Shown here: positions 12,372 to 14,167 of the stretch, piece by piece | Layout: each line of letters opens with the position of its first letter | Position numbering within the stretch: position 1 is the stretch's first letter | NCBI GenBank assembly: GCA_027064085.1 | Contig: JAMOQH010000066.1 | Location: 1 to 14,167 of the forward strand | Direction of reading: 5' to 3' | DNA length: 14,167 bases | Origin: a bacterium | GTDB taxonomy: Bacteria > UBP6 > JAFGXH01 | Notes under the pieces: model-generated | What the model saw: only the letters and a program-made list of their open reading frames with translations | What the model was told of the DNA's origin: nothing | Databases searched by the model: none | Translations under genes and position numbers: made by a program

Positions 12372-13483
12372 ATATAAAAAAGATACTAACGATAACTTAT
12401 AATGATTTACGCATACCTTATGGACCTTCTGTTCATTTTTTAGAATTATGGAACAATATAAAAGATTTAGATAAAAATATTGAAATAATTGGCATTTCTC
12501 CTTCTTGGACTAAAAATAAGGAAATTATAATTAAACCAAAATTCACTTTAAAGGAGATAAATGTCCCCAATATCCCATTTGTTAGACAATTAATTTATGA
12601 TTTTTATATAATGATTTTTACTCTGTTAAATTATAAAAAATTCGATATTATTTATATTAGACTTTCGAATTTTCATTTATTCTCTGGATTGATTTTAAAA
12701 TTGTTTAAAATTAATTATATATTGGAATTAAATGGTATCATAAAAGATGATACATTAAATGCTAACAAAAGTCTTTTTTATAGAATATTAGCAACTTATA
12801 GTGAAAAGCTTTTATTAAAAAATGCAAAAGGTTGTATTGCAGTGTCAGAAGGGATAAAAAAATTTGCAAGCCAATATTGTGATTGTGAAAACATCAAAGT
12901 AATTCATAATGGTGTAAATAGTGAATTATTTGAAATAATAAATTATTCCACAAGCTTGAAAAATATTGTATATGTTGGAACTTTTACCCCATGGGATGGA
13001 CATAAAAAAATATTAAAACTAGCTACAAAGTTTCCTTCAATCAATTTTATATTTGTTGGAGATGGATTAAATAGGATTCAATTACAAGAAAAATACAGGC
13101 ATTATAAAAATATTATGTTTTTAGGATATGTAAATTACAAACAGTTAAAAAACATTTATTCCCAAGCGGATGGAGGTATAGTTTTGTATGAACGAAACTT
13201 TAGAAACAACATGAAACTATCATCATTAAAAACATTAGAGTATATTGCAAGTGGACTACCGGTTTTTTCAACGAATGTTCCAGGACAAGAATTTATATTT
13301 GAAAACAATATTGGTTACGAGGCAGGTAAAAATATTGAAGAAGATTTTAAATGTTTTATATCTAATTATAAAAAATATAAAAAAAATGTTTATTGTTACA
13401 GAGAAAAATTAAAAAAAAATGTATCTTGGTCAGTGAAAGCGCAAGGAACAATTCAATTTATAAGAGATATTGTAAATGTGTAG
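12368..13483 (+). CDS. Glycosyltransferase family 4 (GT-B fold), second
   Basis: This protein has 371 residues. The N-terminal domain contains KKILTITYNDLRIPYGPSVH (4-23), where the small-residue GxSVH loop is typical, then FDIIYIRLSNFH (92-103) and YILELNG (117-123). GCIAVSEGIKKF (155-166) and VIHNGVNSELF (178-188) form the domain junction. The donor domain has IVYVGTFTPWDGHKKIL (200-216), INFIFVGDG (225-233), MFLGYVNYKQLKNIYSQAD (250-268) and LKTLEYIASGLPVFSTNVPG (287-306), where the Glu in KTLEYxAxG binds the nucleotide-sugar in this family. It is a cytoplasmic retaining sugar transferase with unknown donor. It overlaps the previous gene by 4 bases and the next by 8. Confidence 0.9.
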   Translation: MNIKKILTITYNDLRIPYGPSVHFLELWNNIKDLDKNIEIIGISPSWTKNKEIIIKPKFTLKEINVPNIPFVRQLIYDFYIMIFTLLNYKKFDIIYIRLSNFHLFSGLILKLFKINYILELNGIIKDDTLNANKSLFYRILATYSEKLLLKNAKGCIAVSEGIKKFASQYCDCENIKVIHNGVNSELFEIINYSTSLKNIVYVGTFTPWDGHKKILKLATKFPSINFIFVGDGLNRIQLQEKYRHYKNIMFLGYVNYKQLKNIYSQADGGIVLYERNFRNNMKLSSLKTLEYIASGLPVFSTNVPGQEFIFENNIGYEAGKNIEEDFKCFISNYKKYKKNVYCYREKLKKNVSWSVKAQGTIQFIRDIVNV

Positions 13484-14167
13484 CATCTTAGGATATTACA
13501 ACTATAATAAAGATATAAAAGTATATAATGACTTATTGAAACATCGGGGGCCAGATAATTCTACTATAAAAAAATATAATTTCAAAGACAAATCTCTTTT
13601 TTTAGCTCATAACCGTTTAGCTATCCAAGATTTAGATCCAAAAGCAAATCAACCTATGGAAAATGAAAAATTTGTAATTGTTTTTAATGGGGAGATTTAC
13701 AATCATTTTGAAATAAGGAAAGAATTAGCTTTTAATAAATGGCAAACACATTCTGACACCGAAACTATCCTTTGGGCTTTTACGGAATTGGGTATTGAGA
13801 AAACAATAAATAAATTTAACGGAATGTTTGCAATAGGACTTTTTGATAAGGTTAATCAAAAACTATACCTAATTCGTGATAGAATAGGGATAAAGCCTCT
13901 ATATTGGACTTTTCAGAATGGAAGTTTTATTTTTAGTAGTGAATTAAAGGGAATTGATGAGAGTTTTAAAAAAGTTGACTATAATGGTTTAATTAGATTT
14001 GTAAGCTTAGGTTATATTCCAAATGATAAAAGTTATTATAAGAATATTTATAAATTAAAACCTGCCCATTATTTAATTTTTGATGGTGATAATGTTAAAA
14101 TTAAAAGATATTGGGATTTGCCAAAAGAAAAAATAGATATTTCGTTTAATGAAGCAGTAGAAGAAGT
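13476..14167 (+). CDS. asnB: AsnB-type glutamine amidotransferase, second (3' end outside window)
   Basis: From ATG 13476, 230 codons are open to the window end. The glutaminase domain is complete: MCSILGYY with nucleophile Cys2, HRGPDNS (23-29), AHNRLAIQDL (44-53), FNGEIYNH (70-77), HSDTETIL (92-99), FNGMFAIGLFD (114-124) and IRDRIGIKPLYW (133-144), then KLKPAHYLIF and the YW that leads into the synthetase domain. The ATP-binding SGGxDSS would lie just beyond the window. Residue 3 is Ser where nearly all relatives have Gly; the rest of the active site looks intact. It is clearly divergent from the amidotransferase at 7088, so the locus encodes two distinct enzymes. It overlaps the glycosyltransferase stop by 8 bases. 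A role in forming a sugar uronamide is inferred from context. Confidence 0.9.
   Translation, partial: MCSILGYYNYNKDIKVYNDLLKHRGPDNSTIKKYNFKDKSLFLAHNRLAIQDLDPKANQPMENEKFVIVFNGEIYNHFEIRKELAFNKWQTHSDTETILWAFTELGIEKTINKFNGMFAIGLFDKVNQKLYLIRDRIGIKPLYWTFQNGSFIFSSELKGIDESFKKVDYNGLIRFVSLGYIPNDKSYYKNIYKLKPAHYLIFDGDNVKIKRYWDLPKEKIDISFNEAVEE

Overview
The window is part of a surface-polysaccharide (O-antigen, capsule or similar) biosynthesis locus from a very AT-rich bacterium. WecB and WecC enzymes, a Wzx-type flippase and cytoplasmic glycosyltransferases point to a Gram-negative cell. I cannot fix the genus. The strongly AT-biased codons, purine-rich Shine-Dalgarno (SD) sites and overlapping genes would suit several low-GC Gram-negative phyla, but this is inference. 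Every supported gene is on the + strand, most neighbours overlap or touch, and no RNA gene or convincing terminator is visible.

Layout. Bases 1-333 are the 3' part of a small four-helix-bundle (S23/23S-intervening-sequence family) gene. It is followed by a stub of a flippase gene (326-559). From 556 to 9971 runs an uninterrupted gene train: wecB, wecC, wzx, a SAM methyltransferase, a polysaccharide-deacetylase-fold protein, a VpsJ-like alpha/alpha-toroid protein, an AsnB-type amidotransferase and a GT4 glycosyltransferase. Bases 9972-11560 are a scrambled zone. It holds the 3' end of a second, different deacetylase, a 10-bp and a 6-bp tandem array, a complete second copy of the S23-family gene, a 49-bp tandem duplication, and a mutated, truncated second UDP-sugar 2-epimerase. 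A second train starts at 11580: methyltransferase, GT4 glycosyltransferase, and another AsnB-type amidotransferase that runs off the window at 14167.

How the genes fit together. WecB and WecC should convert UDP-GlcNAc to UDP-ManNAc and then to UDP-ManNAcA. The AsnB-type enzymes could convert a uronic acid carboxylate to an uronamide, the methyltransferases and deacetylase-like protein could tailor sugars, the GT4 enzymes build the repeat unit and Wzx exports it. No polymerase, chain-length regulator, ligase or initiating transferase is in the window, so the locus continues beyond it.

The most striking structure is the S23-family gene. The full copy lies in a 482-bp unit (10509-10990) that begins GGTTG and ends CAACC, with imperfect inverted ends of about 40 bp. 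The two copies match at 285 of 295 ungapped positions, lie in direct orientation 10,690 bp apart, and each ends 13-20 bp before the start codon of a damaged polysaccharide gene. This looks like a small mobile or intervening-sequence-like element that marks, and may drive, module exchange in the locus.
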